From positions 3,566,501 to 3,630,500 of the forward strand of contig NC_037642.1 in assembly GCF_003254395.2 (NCBI RefSeq): 64,000 bases of DNA, written 5' to 3'. The translations under genes and the position numbers were made by a program. The stretch is from Apis mellifera (lineage: Eukaryota; Arthropoda; Insecta; Hymenoptera; Apidae). Below the pieces are notes generated by a model. The model worked only from the letters and a program-made list of their open reading frames with translations, did not search any database and was not told the DNA's origin. This document shows positions 1-12,799 of the stretch, piece by piece; positions within the stretch are counted from its first letter, which is position 1, and every line of letters starts with the position of its first letter.

Positions 1-1790
1 TTGATTTGGAAAGTGTGAAACAAAAGTGGGACAAACGATCGCAACCCGTGCAATATTTTATAAAGTTTTTGCACGTTTCCTTTTCTTCTCTCTATTCATA
101 GCCTGCAGATTTTCATCATTACAAAGTTAAATTACATTCCAAATATCTATTGTTTCTAGTTATTTCTCTCTCGGTTAGATTTTTCTACTTTTTATGATTG
201 TTTATACGTTATACTAATGATATATCGATGCACGTTTTAAGATTATCAGTAATTTTATACGTATTTTGAATAATATGAAATATAGAACTTCGACAAAGTC
301 ATTTTTATTGGTGTGCAGGAAATATTGTATTTATTATTTTTATTTGTCGTTAATTTGTTTTTTTTTTTTGCATAAAATTCTGATTATCAGAATATCATCT
401 ATAAAATATAACAATTTGCCAATTATAGAATTATTCGGACAAAAATTTTGAGAAGCATGGATAAACGTAAATATAGAGGCAATTTTATCATTAATTTTTA
501 ATGACAAAGATATTTTATTTATACAATTGCTATTATTTTAGATTAATATTCTATATATTTTTTCAAACGTATTGATTTCGTATTCGTTGCAAATAATATA
601 TTCAATTTTTATTTAAATCGCGAAGATAATTGTAAAATTCTTATTACATCTCATTACACAAGTAAGAAGACAAGAATGATATACGATGTGAGGATAATGC
701 GCAACGAATGAGATTCAGCTGTTCTTAACGCTATTTATCTTATGAACTCAGCTAGTGAATATTACACGTAAGTACCATATAGTTATTGATTATATAAATA
801 ATTAGGATACGAAACGAATTTTCTATTCGATATTGCTCGATCTCTATGATTTTTTTTTTTTTATCGCTTTTCTTTTAAGATTAAACACCAAACGAAATAT
901 TTCTATTCGTTCTGGTGCAATGTAGAGATCAGTAAAAGTTATGAGAAAAATGTTGACAACGCATGTAAATTTTAAATGATTGGAGAAAGCTGGTACATGC
1001 ATTTTTCTAAGTTTAGAAGTGAAAATTTTTTGCTCGCGGCTGTTCAATACTTGAATGTTATATAAATGCTGTAGGTACTATATGCTGTAATACCATATTG
1101 GAACATGCAAATGATTCGAGAATCTTATTCGTTTACAGTGTAAATTAATGGTAGACTTTTCTAATTACGTAGTAATTTCTAAGTAAGCAAATAACTAATT
1201 ACTAATTAGATACTTTTGTAAACAGTTAATAACGAGCCTGTGTTCAAAGAGCTTGTTTGCGATCTCATGATGTCATTTTTTATAATCCAAACAATTGTTG
1301 TATTTCTTTAAAGATGGTAAAACATTATATGCTAAATTTTCTTAAACATTTCTTGAATATCAAAAAACTTTATTATTTTTGCTTGTTCTTTAAACCTATA
1401 AAATTTCATTTAAAATTAAAACCTTCTCAACAATGAAACGAGCAATTGTCGAAACGAATTGGCATTTTATATTAAAATTTTAATGTAAATATTTAATGAA
1501 CGTTTAGCATCAGGTTATATTTACGTGTATTAATTTTCCATTATTCGTGTCAATAGAAACAATAAATTCCATTCAATTCTAAATTCTAAAAAGTTTTCAA
1601 TCGAGAATGTTTTTTCTTCTTCTTCTTTTTTTTACACATTATACATTAAAAATTACCCGATCGAAGATATTATTACGCGTATATAAAATAAAACTTATAA
1701 CCTCGACGAATGTTAAAACGAATAAAACATGAGTTTGATAAACGGCTGTTAAAAAAAATTCTCATTACAACGACCGTATCCCCGAGTGCA
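1..1790. other. AT-rich non-coding stretch
   Basis: The sequence is strongly AT-rich, with frequent stops in all frames and short A or T runs, for example around 850 and 1,620-1,632. I see no splice-bounded open frame, RNA gene or repeat family member. It is most simply intergenic or intronic DNA. Confidence 0.6.
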
Positions 1791-2400
1791 ATAAATTATC
1801 TAACTGGAAGCGATGCGTTACCTTTCACGCGAGTTTCTTTTTCCCGCGACGCGTAGGTATGCAAGAAACATTTGGAAGAAAGAAACCGCGGTTAAAAAAC
1901 CGTGGAACAGATACACCTTGCCTTGTAAATATATAGTTGCCGCTACAGTAGCTCGAGATGGATTGTCGGTGTGGTGCTATTAGTTGGAATTGTGGTTCGT
2001 GGGGATAGCAATTACGGTGAAGACCTTGTGTTCACGCGTGCCAACACCGATTCAGAATAGATTGGCGGGGAATCGAGGCTGTTCGTCCAGTTGTCGGTAC
2101 ACTTTTAAGCCCATGTGGAAAGTTGCATTCCAGCTGGTTTCGTGGCGAACAGGTAGAACGATTTACGGTTATATGTTGTTCGCTGTTGGATACAGTGTTG
2201 TTAGACAAGCTGTGGTGTACAACCTAGTACGAGGAACCGTATTTCACCGATTTGAATTATGCTCGCATTGGGATGTGTTTATCTGTTGTAATTGGACGCG
2301 TGATTGTGTTATTGGGTTGAAGGTTGATTTATATTTGCCGTTTAGATATACGGGGGGGGGTTATCCCTTGCTTAGGAGGCGCTCTACTCCCTGTATGTAA
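1790..2400. other. GC-richer island with a 138-codon open frame of doubtful coding value
   Basis: Base composition changes sharply near 1,790 from AT desert to CpG-containing sequence. A plus-strand frame is open from TTG at 1,984 to TAA at 2,398-2,400. Its first ATG is near 2,112, so the length from ATG is much shorter. The translated product is rich in Trp, Cys and hydrophobic residues and shows no domain I recognise. The island ends in a nine-G run at 2,352-2,360, rare in this background. No clear acceptor or donor brackets the frame. A conserved non-coding or promoter-proximal island is at least as likely as an exon. Confidence 0.35.
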
Positions 2401-3577
2401 TAATTACCAATTTACTCACCTCCACAAGATCGAATGATTATTATAATTCTTTTTTTTTTTTCTTTTTTTGCATCGTATATAATTATTTGTTCCTGTATAT
2501 ATTTAATAGATGAGAATGTTATGGAAACTTGGATTCATGCCGTGGGATTTAATTGTTTGTTAATGAATGATCTTACTTTGAAACGATTAAAATAAGCTTA
2601 TAAAAATCAATAACTCGTAATATTTGTTTAAATATAAAAATAAATAGATAACATAGTGTGAAAATGGATATTAAGATTGATGATAGAGGAATATTTTATT
2701 AGAAAAATTATTAAATTTTAATTAGAAATCAGGATTAAAATTATCTAGTATGAAAAATCTCGATTTATGGCAGAAAAGAAATTTGTAAAAGTCTATATTA
2801 AGATATACACGGCAGTAGCTGTTAAGATGAAGCGTTCCGTACGATCATGCTATAAAACTAGTTGACTGTCATGGCTATAATTTTGATTACGCTTACTGTA
2901 AATATCCTAAACCTATCATCCTGTCAAATTTCATTGAAATCGATGAGACACACCTTGTTAGTCGAACATTACAAATAATACTTATATAACGTATTTTATG
3001 CACGTAATATATAGATAATAAAAAATTATTTTATTCAACTTGTATAATTGATTCTATGAATTCATCTATTGATTCATTTTCCACAAATGAAAAAAAAAAA
3101 ACAACGTATGTTTATCATTATATACGTTTTTGTTATTCTTTTTTTTCATCACGTGCATAAAACAACTAATATAATTATTATGCAACTAACTGTATATCCA
3201 TATCTATTCAATTCGGATAAAGATTAATGATGCCAAAGAAAAAAAAAAAAAAAGAAGAAGAAAAAAGAAAAAGAAATATATTGCTGATCATTTATAGTCA
3301 ATATAATATATAATAATATACCATACGAAGTTCGAATACTTAATAATGAGCATGTAGTATCGGTGTGCACAATCAGCATGTTGAATACCTTAATTATCAC
3401 TGGAAATCGCCAGATGAATCGCCATTAATAAATGAGGAATAAAAAAAAACGCATATCAGAATCGACGTTTTAAAATGCCGGCGGAAATACTGAAGGTTAT
3501 TTTTTATTCATTATGCGTCTCCTTCCTCATGCTGATATGAAACAGGTTGGATATCGAATTCGAATTTCACTTGGTGG

Positions 3578-3620
3578 AAAAAAAAAAAGAAAGAGAGAAA
3601 GAAAGAGAGAAAGAAAAAAA
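3578..3620. repeat. GAAA/GAGA purine microsatellite
   Basis: A purine-only run alternates AAAGA and GAGA blocks for about 40 bases and is flanked by A-runs. It gives the plus strand an artificial Lys/Arg-rich open frame (3,513-3,725), which should not be read as a protein. Confidence 0.85.
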
Positions 3621-5400
3621 AATCAACATCATTCGAGCCAATCACCAATCTCTATTGTATCCGTTAACCTCATCGATGTATCAGTATTTCAATGCACGTC
3701 ATTAAAAAAGAAATGTATGTATTAAATTTATTTTTAAAGATAATATTACGATTACAAATATCAAAGTATTGTGCATAAAATTTTTTTTATAATAAACTTG
3801 TCATAATATAAACCATTTAGAAGCCTGATTGATAAAAAAAATTTTAAGACAAATATATATTGTTTAATTTAATTCTGAATAGCTTTCATGGATTTTTATT
3901 TTTAGTTTTGTTTTTATGTGGCTCGTTTATATATATATTAAGAAAAAAATAGATCAAGTTATATGTTATAAATTTTAAAATAATTAGCAGAGAAGGGAAT
4001 CAACTTTCTATTTAACTATGAACAGTGAAAATTGAATATTTTTTTTTAACGTGATCAAATGTAATATTGCAAGCATATAATTCACAAACTATTTTTTTTT
4101 TTCATTTCGATATAATTATTCAAAATTTACTTACAAATTTAAAGTTGTAAATTTAAATTTACTTGACAAAAATAATAGACTTGCGCTCTACTGAATTAGA
4201 AAACGGATTATAAATTTTGATGAATTTTTTTTCCATGAATCAACTATGTAATTACCTATAATGTCCTATCTAATTGATTTAATTACACGTTTAATTTAGC
4301 TTACTTTCACGGAAATCAGGCAGTGTTCAAGTCTTTTCCTCATGCTCACTCATTAGAAATCTTAATCAGCGCAATATATTGATAGAATAATATAAACTCG
4401 TGTTTAATAATTCTAAGAAGAGAAAATCTAATTCTAATTCTTGTAAATCTCTTCTTATAAGATTAAAGTATTTTGATCATTTTAATTAGATAAAATAAAA
4501 TAGAATAAATTGAAATTATAGTTTAAGATTATTTATTTATAGAAGAATATTTATAATCTTATTTTTTTTTTTATTTTCCAATATATTTTTTCAATTCATC
4601 ATTATAGATCTACTTTCCCAATTGATTCTGAAATCTAACTAAATTTCTTGAAAAAAAAATAATTAATATTGGATTGATAATTGTTTGAAAATCTTTTAAG
4701 AATTTATATAATTTCTAAAATATGTGCTTTTTAACTTCCAAATTTCATTAATAACATCTTTCAATCACATTTCTCTAAATATCTAAAGCAGAATTTACTT
4801 ATCACATTAAAAGAGTTTGTCTCATTTATTTAAATAATTCTTCCATTATCATGACAGATCCACTTAAGCCATCTTAAAATTTTTGCTCCTATATTATCAT
4901 GTTGCTTGTCAATCTTCATGGCAGAAGGTGCAAGGCATGCCTTTTAATCGATGCAGTTGTGCATCAGTAAAAAAAAAAAAAAAAAAGCATACTTTCCTTT
5001 TAGGGGAAGACATATGATTGTTGGCTATTCCGAAAGTGAATATGAATATATTCATTAATTATGAACGACAGACAATTTTTTGATCATGACCAATAAAATT
5101 AATTAATTAATAAATCAACTGAATGACTATATAATGATTAACTTTCATCAGATATTTTTTTAATTACAATAGAAAAGTTTTCTTTTTCTTTTCTTTTACT
5201 ATTAGAGCAATTGCATATTTTGCTGAAGTTAGATTATAAATAGATCATTAGATAGATACACAGATATTAGATCTACAAATATATTTATTCCGTATTTAAA
5301 AATATCATTTAAAATATTATTATAAAATATATTTACTTATAAAAATATCCCGATTAATTGTGATATACATTGTTATCAAGCGCCAGACTCCAATGGTTTC

Positions 5401-5427
5401 ATGCATGTCGATTTTAAAGACATGCAT
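5401..5427. repeat. Short perfect inverted repeat with ATGCAT arms
   Basis: ATGCATGTC (5,401-5,409) and its exact complement GACATGCAT (5,419-5,427) flank a 9-base spacer. Nearby sequence up to 5,470 repeats TGCA and ATGCA words. Such arms can form a hairpin or act as a double-stranded site for a dimeric or POU-like factor; both readings are inference. Confidence 0.5.
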
Positions 5428-7594
5428 ATGTGGCCTTGCACGCATGCAATTCTCTTTTTCTCCTTTCAGTAACTTTACATGCACCTGCAACGTTCTGCAT
5501 TCTTGATAAATGCACAAAGTATATGTAGCCAAATTGGTTGCACTTGGATCTCTGATATAATTATTTTACCAAGAAACCAACAGGTCGGGTTTCTAAGTTT
5601 TAACTTTCATGCTTGCTCGTTGTCGTTTTTTTTTTCAGAATTCTAGCTTAATATATCTTGAGAAAGACTTAAATAGTAGATATTTTAAATACATTACAAT
5701 ATATGGAGGGTATATTATTTATATTTCACGCATAATTAATATTTTTGAATAGGAATATTTAAAGATTATTCCTTATTTTAATTGTAAGAAATTTTTGAAA
5801 GACTTTTCAATGTATCAAATTTATTATAGTTCTAATATTTTTTAGTGAATATCTGATACAAAAAGAAAACATAACTCATTATTATTTTTGAAACAGTTAA
5901 AAATTTTAGTAAAAAGAAATTAATATTGGTATAGATGTTTACATATTTTTGCATGACAAATATTGATATACATTATATAGATATTACCTCACCAAGGCTG
6001 AGAAATAAAATCATATGTACACGTTTTGCAGTTATATGTATGAGCTAACATTAACACAAGAAATTAATAACACGTTGGTACTGCAAAGGCTCAATCTTCA
6101 GATGATCATGACTGATGGCGGTTCTTGAACGTGAACAAGTGCATTAACGATAATGCCTTGTGTCTATTTAAGGTCATTCATTGTATGCATTGATATATAC
6201 TGCGTATTAATCACGAAATGTAAATGTAGTGCCACGATAGTAACTGTAAAATGAAATAGAAATTTATCAATTGCATATATTAGAGAAGATTAAATTAAAT
6301 TATATGTATCACTCGATCTATGAGAGCTTCAAAATGAAGGATAGTTCTAGAATCTCAAAATTTAATTAGTATTATCAAAAATTTCTTTTTTTAAGATGAT
6401 CTAAAAGTATCGAATTATCATCGCCTATATACAAAGTGTGATTAAAAAGAAAACTGGGAAAGAAGAAATTATTAATGAACTAATTTAATTTTGATCTTTA
6501 TCTTTTAGATTGATCTATTACTGTATCTACTTCTAAATAAATGTCTAATTGACCCGTCCAATTTCTTTCAACTCGCCATGACTACTCGAATACCCCACAC
6601 ATTGGATGATTAGCCTATACGTTACTCGTGCGGAAGTAATAAAAATTATGATAAAGCGAATTTGATGATAGTCGCATAAAAGCGAGAGCTTGTTCATGAG
6701 GACGGGTCTAATAAGAATTATTTTTAATGAAGAAGTCTTTAAATATAACGCTGACTTTTTATCCAATCTTTGCACAATAATTCTTAAAAAAGAAAAAAAA
6801 TTGAAATTAATAATAATAGATGGTTTTGAAAATACTTACATTTTTCTTGTATGGAACGATTGTTGATTAGAATCAGCTTAATCTGTTTAACATCTTATTG
6901 ATATTATTACGATTACTTTTAGAATAAAATTTTTATAAATATATTAAAAGTGACTTATCCAAGAGTAATTTTCATTGTCAATGAACTATTTATTAAAAAA
7001 TATATTCCAATACGTTTTTCTAGATTTTCTCGTATTACTCTCAGAGTGTTTTAGGATCCATCAATGTAGTAAAAGCAATGAAAAATATTAAAAATCGTAG
7101 CGTTTCATTGATATTCACATGGTGATAACTTTATAGTAATAATGGAATCGATTCGAAAGATATAAAAAAAAAAGTTGCGAGAGATAAGTAAAGGAGAAAA
7201 CTCTTCCTGAAAGAAATTAATAAAAATAGAGGAGAATCATTGAAGTTTTTAATGATCAATCTTTGCCTCGATAAGGGGATGTAAGTACATAAATGCCCAA
7301 AGTACAAGTTCCTTACCTGTCCAGATGCATCATCAAATTAACAGTGATAAGATTCAGATTCAGAATCTCTGTTCTCTGTCTTTCGATTTTATTTAAAATT
7401 AAAATTCATATCGTATCAAAATTGTTTAAAATTGTTAGGTAAAGTGCATCGTATAATTATTTCTCTCATTTTTATTTCTAATTTGTAATTAATTTTTTTT
7501 TTGATGATTAATCGAACAAATTCTCTCGTCTTTTTAACCCTTTATTATATCAATTTCTCCTCGGCGCAACGAACTTTCTTTCTTTTCTTTACTT

Positions 7595-7596
<2 letters not shown>

Positions 7597-7643
<47 letters not shown>
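7597..7643. repeat. Poly-T tract of 47 bases
   Basis: This uninterrupted run of 47 T residues, preceded by C/T-mixed sequence, is the longest homopolymer in the window. It could be the reverse-complemented tail of a retroposed sequence, but no recognisable body or target duplication is visible. It produces a spurious poly-Phe segment in the 7,501-7,716 frame. Confidence 0.9.
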
Positions 7644-7645
<2 letters not shown>

Positions 7646-9990
7646 CTTATGGTGCACAGCAGAAGGCTGAAATTTCGTTTGGAATTTTACATTGGCGCGA
7701 AAGGACAGTGCTCTGAAACCAGTTTACCACGCGACAGGTGTCCGCTTCATGATTTATCGAGGTACTTATAACCTCTCCCTTCGAGCGGACGTTAATTGCG
7801 TGATGTTTTATTTTTACCAATGCATATCTTGTTGGCCCGCATTAATTAATCGTCATATCGGTTTTTAAGTTAGTAATTAATTAGTACCGTATCCTAAAAG
7901 CGATAACACGAGGAAAAATGTTTCCGTGAAAGTTGTATAATATAATGAACATTTTACAGTCTTCATCGTGAGAACGAATATATCTATCGATATATAACAT
8001 TATGTGTACAAATTTACAACATTTAATTTCTATATTTTGATATTTATTCATAGAAAATTGATTTTGTCTTCGGTATTGCAAATTATTACAAACACGAACT
8101 CGTAAGAAGTAAAGTTCAGAATATTATAATGAGATGTACGATCAATATTTTGCATTTTTAAGTAAATAATTACAAAAAGTTATATCTTTTTTCTTTAATT
8201 ATTGATAGATATTGTATATCTTTTTTTTTTTTTTTGTAAATTAGAAATTTATATATTTTTCGATATATTTGCTCGATAAATATATTTTGGTTTTACAATT
8301 TTTTCTATGGTTTTTCATAAAAAAATACAAAGTCTATACGAGAAATATTTTCATAGAATTTTTTGGTATTTAATATAAATAGGTGGTTATGTTATATTTT
8401 ATTTATATGTACAATTAATAAATGATAATAAATGATGAACTTGCAAAAATAGTCAATATGATTAAATAAATTTTCTGCATTTCTTGCAATTTTTTTCGCA
8501 ATGTTTCGTAATTAAACATGAGAATCAGTTTATTTAAAATAACAATCCGGTGAAAATTTGCATACAATATAATACACTATTCTTTGTTTCTTAATGGAAA
8601 AAATTATAATTCAGGTTAAATTAAAATTTATTTACTTTTGAAGAATATTTTAATCTTTAAAAATTATCATCAATTAAAAAATTATGATCAATAAATTTAA
8701 AATTAAAATTATATTAATACGATTAATATAAAATTTCACATCAGCATATTTTTGTCTTGGAAACTAATAAAACTTTAAAGTTTTTTTAAAAATTGAAAAT
8801 TAAAAATTTCTTTCTAGATATATGAAAATTCTTAAATAAAATTTAAATGATAAAAAAATAAATAAGGTTTTTTTTCTGTTTTTTCTGTTTGTTTGTATAA
8901 TATATTTTAATATACAAATTATTTAATCATATAAAAAATTCAATATATTTATCAATTTATTTATATTATATATTTTTTTCATTAGCTTGATAATTTATCT
9001 ACATGTTCAAAATTGGCGTATATTCATTTAAGTGAAAAATGAATTGCAGAAATAAAACTGTGTCAAGTTGTCAAGTCACTTTATGCATATATGCTGTTTT
9101 AATACACCATTTCTATACGGTTGGCTAATAATTAGTTTATTATTAATTTGACTGATTTATTGTCATAATTATTATTTTCTTCGAGATAGTGATAATATAT
9201 AATATATATATAAATATAAAATTAATATAGAATTAATTTTTTTGCAATACTAGTTATAATAATATTAGTATATTAATAATTTTCAAATTATTTTACATCA
9301 CATTTTTTTTTTTTTACATCAAATATAATAATCAGGCTATAATAATTATTAGTTCCGAAATTTATTTAAATGCATAAAATATCATCATCATTCGCATCAA
9401 TCACAATCGTGTCGAACGTTCTTCAGAAGATATTTGAAGAAAATTAGAGAAAATTGTTAGAGAATTATTATGAATAATAAATACTTGACTTCACCAATAA
9501 TTTTATGATGAATAAAATTCTAAGGCATGAAATAACCGTTAGCTTTAAAATCAAAGAAAAAATGAATAATTTACAATTCAAGTTGTATATAAACATCAAA
9601 ATACAAATTACATATAACTGTAGAAACATCTTGATCGAATGGCATGTGTCTTGTATGGCATATAATGTCTTTCAGGTTTGTCGTGTCTTTTTACACACAT
9701 CTATACTCCATGCAAAAAAATTCCGAAAAAAAAGTTATTAGTATACTATCAAACATCTATTTTTAACCTGTATAATTAGAAAGAAAATTGTACAAATTTT
9801 ATATTTGTAACAATTTTGTAATATTTACGGAAGAATCTGGGTATGCCCATTGCAAGGTGAAAGAAGAGGAATCTAGATATAATTATGGACGGCAGTTTAT
9901 ACACAGATATAGTCTGGTTACACAGAAAAAGACAAACGAATCCATGGGTCGTCAATCTAGACGCCACCAGTCTGCGATCCATGCATCCTT
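7644..9990. other. AT-rich non-coding stretch
   Basis: A slightly less AT-rich shoulder (7,644-7,830) gives way to very AT-rich DNA with many A/T homopolymers (for example 8,221-8,236 and 9,303-9,315). I see no exon signals or repeat family members that I can support. Confidence 0.5.
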
Positions 9991-10330
9991 GTCTGTTGGC
10001 TGCCTTCATCGGCCTAACTATCTCCTTTCATCTTTTAATGTGACGCACATATGCGTGCGCGAATAAACCACGAGCTTTTGCAACAGTGTGCAACAGTTAC
10101 AAATCCAGTGGCTAATGTACAAGACATCGAGAGAATCCGGATAGGCGAACTCGATCTTTACAGTACAGTCTAAGCGGAAAATCTCGAGTGGGTCTAATTC
10201 CGTCAATGACGAGGTGAAACGAAAATTAGCGGAAAATGGCTTGGAATTTTCGATTCATCGACGATCACCAAATAGTTTATCACGGCCGATGATAATCACT
10301 TATAATTCGTCGTATTGAAAATTGCAACGA
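9990..10330. other. Small GC-richer island
   Basis: The stretch contains CpGs and words such as GCGTGCGCG and TCACGGCCGATG. Open frames exist on both strands (9,788-10,066 plus; 10,018-10,206 minus), but both are short, overlap each other and lack clear splice signals. A conserved non-coding element is the more economical reading. Confidence 0.3.
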
Positions 10331-10660
10331 GAAAGAAGGAATTTTGATTGTTCTTAGGAATTTATTTGTATCCAAGAAAATTATTGGATATATTTTTTTA
10401 AACGAGATATAAATATTTGTTTATTTTATGTTAGATAATAAATTTTACATTAGATAATCGTTAAATTGTTTTATTTTTTAGAGAAGAGAAGTTAAAAAAT
10501 AGTAAAGCAATTTAGTAAAGATTTAGAAATAATAAAATAATAAATTCGAAGAGAATTTAGGAATAAAAAGTTTGATATATAGAATTAATGGATTAAATGA
10601 GTGAAAAGAATTATTCTTCTTCCTCAGTGAACTTATTCTTAGCAATATATTGTACATATA

Positions 10661-10989
10661 CAAGATGTTACTATATTCCTGGAACATCTTTCGAGGGTTA
10701 ATTCTAGAGGCCAAAGCAAATACAAAAGTTGGTATACCGGTTGGTCGGTTCAGGCTTATTTGTTAAGTTATAAGCAGTTGAAGTTTGCGTTAGACGAAGC
10801 GAGACGGAAATAGAACGAGACCGTTCTGTCTCTGTTAACCGCTCTATTTCTGTTTCGCTTCATCCAATGTAAAATTAAATTGTTTATAACTTAATAAATA
10901 AGTTTTAATCATAACATTTTTGTAAATAATAAATTTTCTATTTGTTTTCAATTGATACAAAAATATCTTATGAATATATTAACATTTTG
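10661..10989. mobile_element. Palindromic TA-flanked MITE, copy A
   Basis: The element is nearly self-complementary from end to end. The left terminus CAAGATGTTA followed by TATATTC is mirrored by the right terminus GAATATATTAACATTTTG, and a TA dinucleotide flanks each end (10,659-10,660 and 10,990-10,991). Internally, the arm around 10,768-10,820 (ending in a CGAAGCGAGAC-type word) is matched by TTTCGCTTC and GTTTATAACTTA at 10,850-10,895. The centre lies near 10,820-10,835. At about 329 bp with no coding capacity and TA flanks, it fits a non-autonomous Tc1/mariner-type MITE. Copy B (46,008-46,303) and fragment C (24,838-24,891) share the terminal sequence. The assignment to Tc1/mariner is inferred from the TA flanks alone. 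Confidence 0.75.
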
Positions 10990-11398
10990 TATGTACATTG
11001 GATACAAATTTGCATGAATTAAATTACGAATATGTTAATACTTGTAAATATTCATTTTTTACTATAGTTACTACGTACGTTTATTACCATGAACTTAGAA
11101 ACAGGTTGATCACACGTTCAATCAATTTAAATTTCAATCAATTTTGTATTTCCTGTTTTGAGAAGTGGAAAAAAACTGAAAGTCAAATTAAAATTTTTTT
11201 TTAAATTGTTTCTATACTTTTAATAGTATACAAAGAGATATATTAAAGTATATATTTGTCATAATGTATTTTTATCTGATTTAAATTATATGCGAGAAGA
11301 GTAAAACAAGAAAACAAGTGAATATTAAACATAGATAATTTTGTTTCGTCAAATTGTTTTTAATTTCAATCATTTCTTTTTCTCTATAAAAAAAAAAT

Positions 11399-11884
11399 AT
11401 GTTATCGATTTATCAATTTATAGATTTCAATTTGATTCATTATTTTTATTTAATTTTATTAATTATTAATCATTTAGTAACGCTCCATATAAATAAAATC
11501 GAAGAAGAAAAACTTGATACAACTATTATTCCCTTCTTCAAGCCAATGTTAAAAATTCTTCTTCAAATTTCACAAGAAAAAGCAATAAGAACGAAATATA
11601 CTTGTTCGTTGAAAACTGATTATCATGTACTTCATTCGTTATTTGTTTCTAATTCTACATGGATGGTTAAGGGACACGTCTTCACTTTAAAAGCTTCATA
11701 TACAATGTTTTCACGTTATAAGTCTTTCTCAGTCTCTTCTTGGCCGGCTTTCAATCGTTCCTCGCCATATCTATTTATGTCATATGAGCACGTTTCATTT
11801 GCTTCTCTTTGGAAAACAGGATTTCATTTCTTGGCTCTCGACTGTTCTGTACATGTTATGCATAAAAGTAAAGTGTCGAGATGA
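11399..11884 (+). CDS. Longest ATG-started open frame (161 codons), unrecognised
   Basis: ATG at 11,399 opens a frame that closes with TGA at 11,882-11,884. The first 30 or so residues are dominated by Ile, Leu, Phe, Tyr and His and could form one membrane-spanning segment. The rest is Ser/Phe/Lys-rich with four Cys and no motif I recognise. A GTAAAG word near 11,868 could serve as a weak donor, and no convincing acceptor precedes the ATG. A chance frame this long is uncommon at this AT content but not excluded across both strands of 64 kb. I list it as a hypothetical frame only. Confidence 0.15.
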   Translation: MLSIYQFIDFNLIHYFYLILLIINHLVTLHINKIEEEKLDTTIIPFFKPMLKILLQISQEKAIRTKYTCSLKTDYHVLHSLFVSNSTWMVKGHVFTLKASYTMFSRYKSFSVSSWPAFNRSSPYLFMSYEHVSFASLWKTGFHFLALDCSVHVMHKSKVSR

Positions 11885-12735
11885 ATTCAATTTACTATTG
11901 CCACTCGAGATACGTTGGTTAACGACAAAACTCGCAGACAGTGTCCATTTTATTCGCAATATCTAAGCATAACTGTTCGTTAGGATTAGATGTACATAAA
12001 TAATATCGTTATGATCGATGTGCAACTCTTTAAAATTAGACAATTTGATACTATACTATTCAACTGGTAAAGTTGTGCGGGTACAAATGCATGGAGCGCA
12101 CACATATACGAATGCAAATACGTTATGTAGATAAATGTTAAGCGTGTCGTCGTCTTCTTTATTAATCATGTTTGTTAAATGTATTGAAAAATTATATAAG
12201 AAAATTATATAAACGAGAAGAGGAAAATTTCTATAAGAGAAAAGAAAAATGTATTGAAAAATTAACGTATTAATGTACTTTATCTTAAGAATAGTTATAT
12301 TAAAAAAATAAATATTTATTGAAATATTCATATTTATATTTATACATGTGTATGTAAAAGTACTTACATACATTTATAAACTTTAAAAAAAAAATGCAAT
12401 ATACAGATAACACTTTTGATTTCAATGTATTTTTTTTTTATTTTTGTTTCAAAATAACATTTTTTTTTCATCACTTTGCAAATTTAAGTCGTAACTTAAT
12501 AACAGTATTTTTTCCCCTCTAAATTATTCTCGTTTTAACTGAATAATTCTTTTGACTTTTAAGCATTTTTGTTTTTGTGGCAAATTCCACGCATTTGCAC
12601 CTATTTATCGTATTTAACATGCAAGAAATTCTTGTGCAATTTCTATGCAATCGTAACTTGTTGTTAGTCGCTTGGACGCGCAATACATTTTTAATCAAAA
12701 TGTATTCGCAATTCAGTTACGTGTAAAGGTCGGAA

Positions 12736-12761
12736 GTGCACACGTCCGCTGGCGTGTGCAC
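12736..12761. repeat. GC-rich stem-loop with an E-box
   Basis: GTGCACACG (12,736-12,744) and CGTGTGCAC (12,753-12,761) form a perfect 9-bp stem around an 8-base loop. CACGTG overlaps the right arm (12,759-12,764). In such AT-rich surroundings a GC-rich hairpin plus a bHLH-type E-box suggests a small regulatory site, but this is inference. Confidence 0.5.
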
Positions 12762-12799
12762 GTGCGGAACAACAGCACCTACATTTTCTTAATGCTGCG

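Larger units (their letters stand above)
2401..7300. other. AT-rich non-coding stretch with simple repeats
   Basis: There is no supported gene over about 4.9 kb. It carries A-runs (3,239-3,252 and 4,970-4,986), a purine GAAA/GAGA microsatellite (about 3,578-3,620) and a small ATGCAT-containing hairpin (5,401-5,427). A pyrimidine-rich acceptor-like site near 5,638 opens only onto very AT-rich sequence, and I do not call an exon there. Confidence 0.55.

Noticed and set aside
3513..3725. 70-codon Lys/Arg-rich frame
   Set aside because: It is created by the GAAA/GAGA microsatellite.
5616..5700. Acceptor-like T tract ending in CAG at about 5,638 with an open frame after it
   Set aside because: The frame is composed of AT-rich codons, has no donor and sits in uniform desert.
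7501..7716. 71-codon frame containing a poly-Phe run
   Set aside because: The run is the 47-base T tract; the frame has no independent support.
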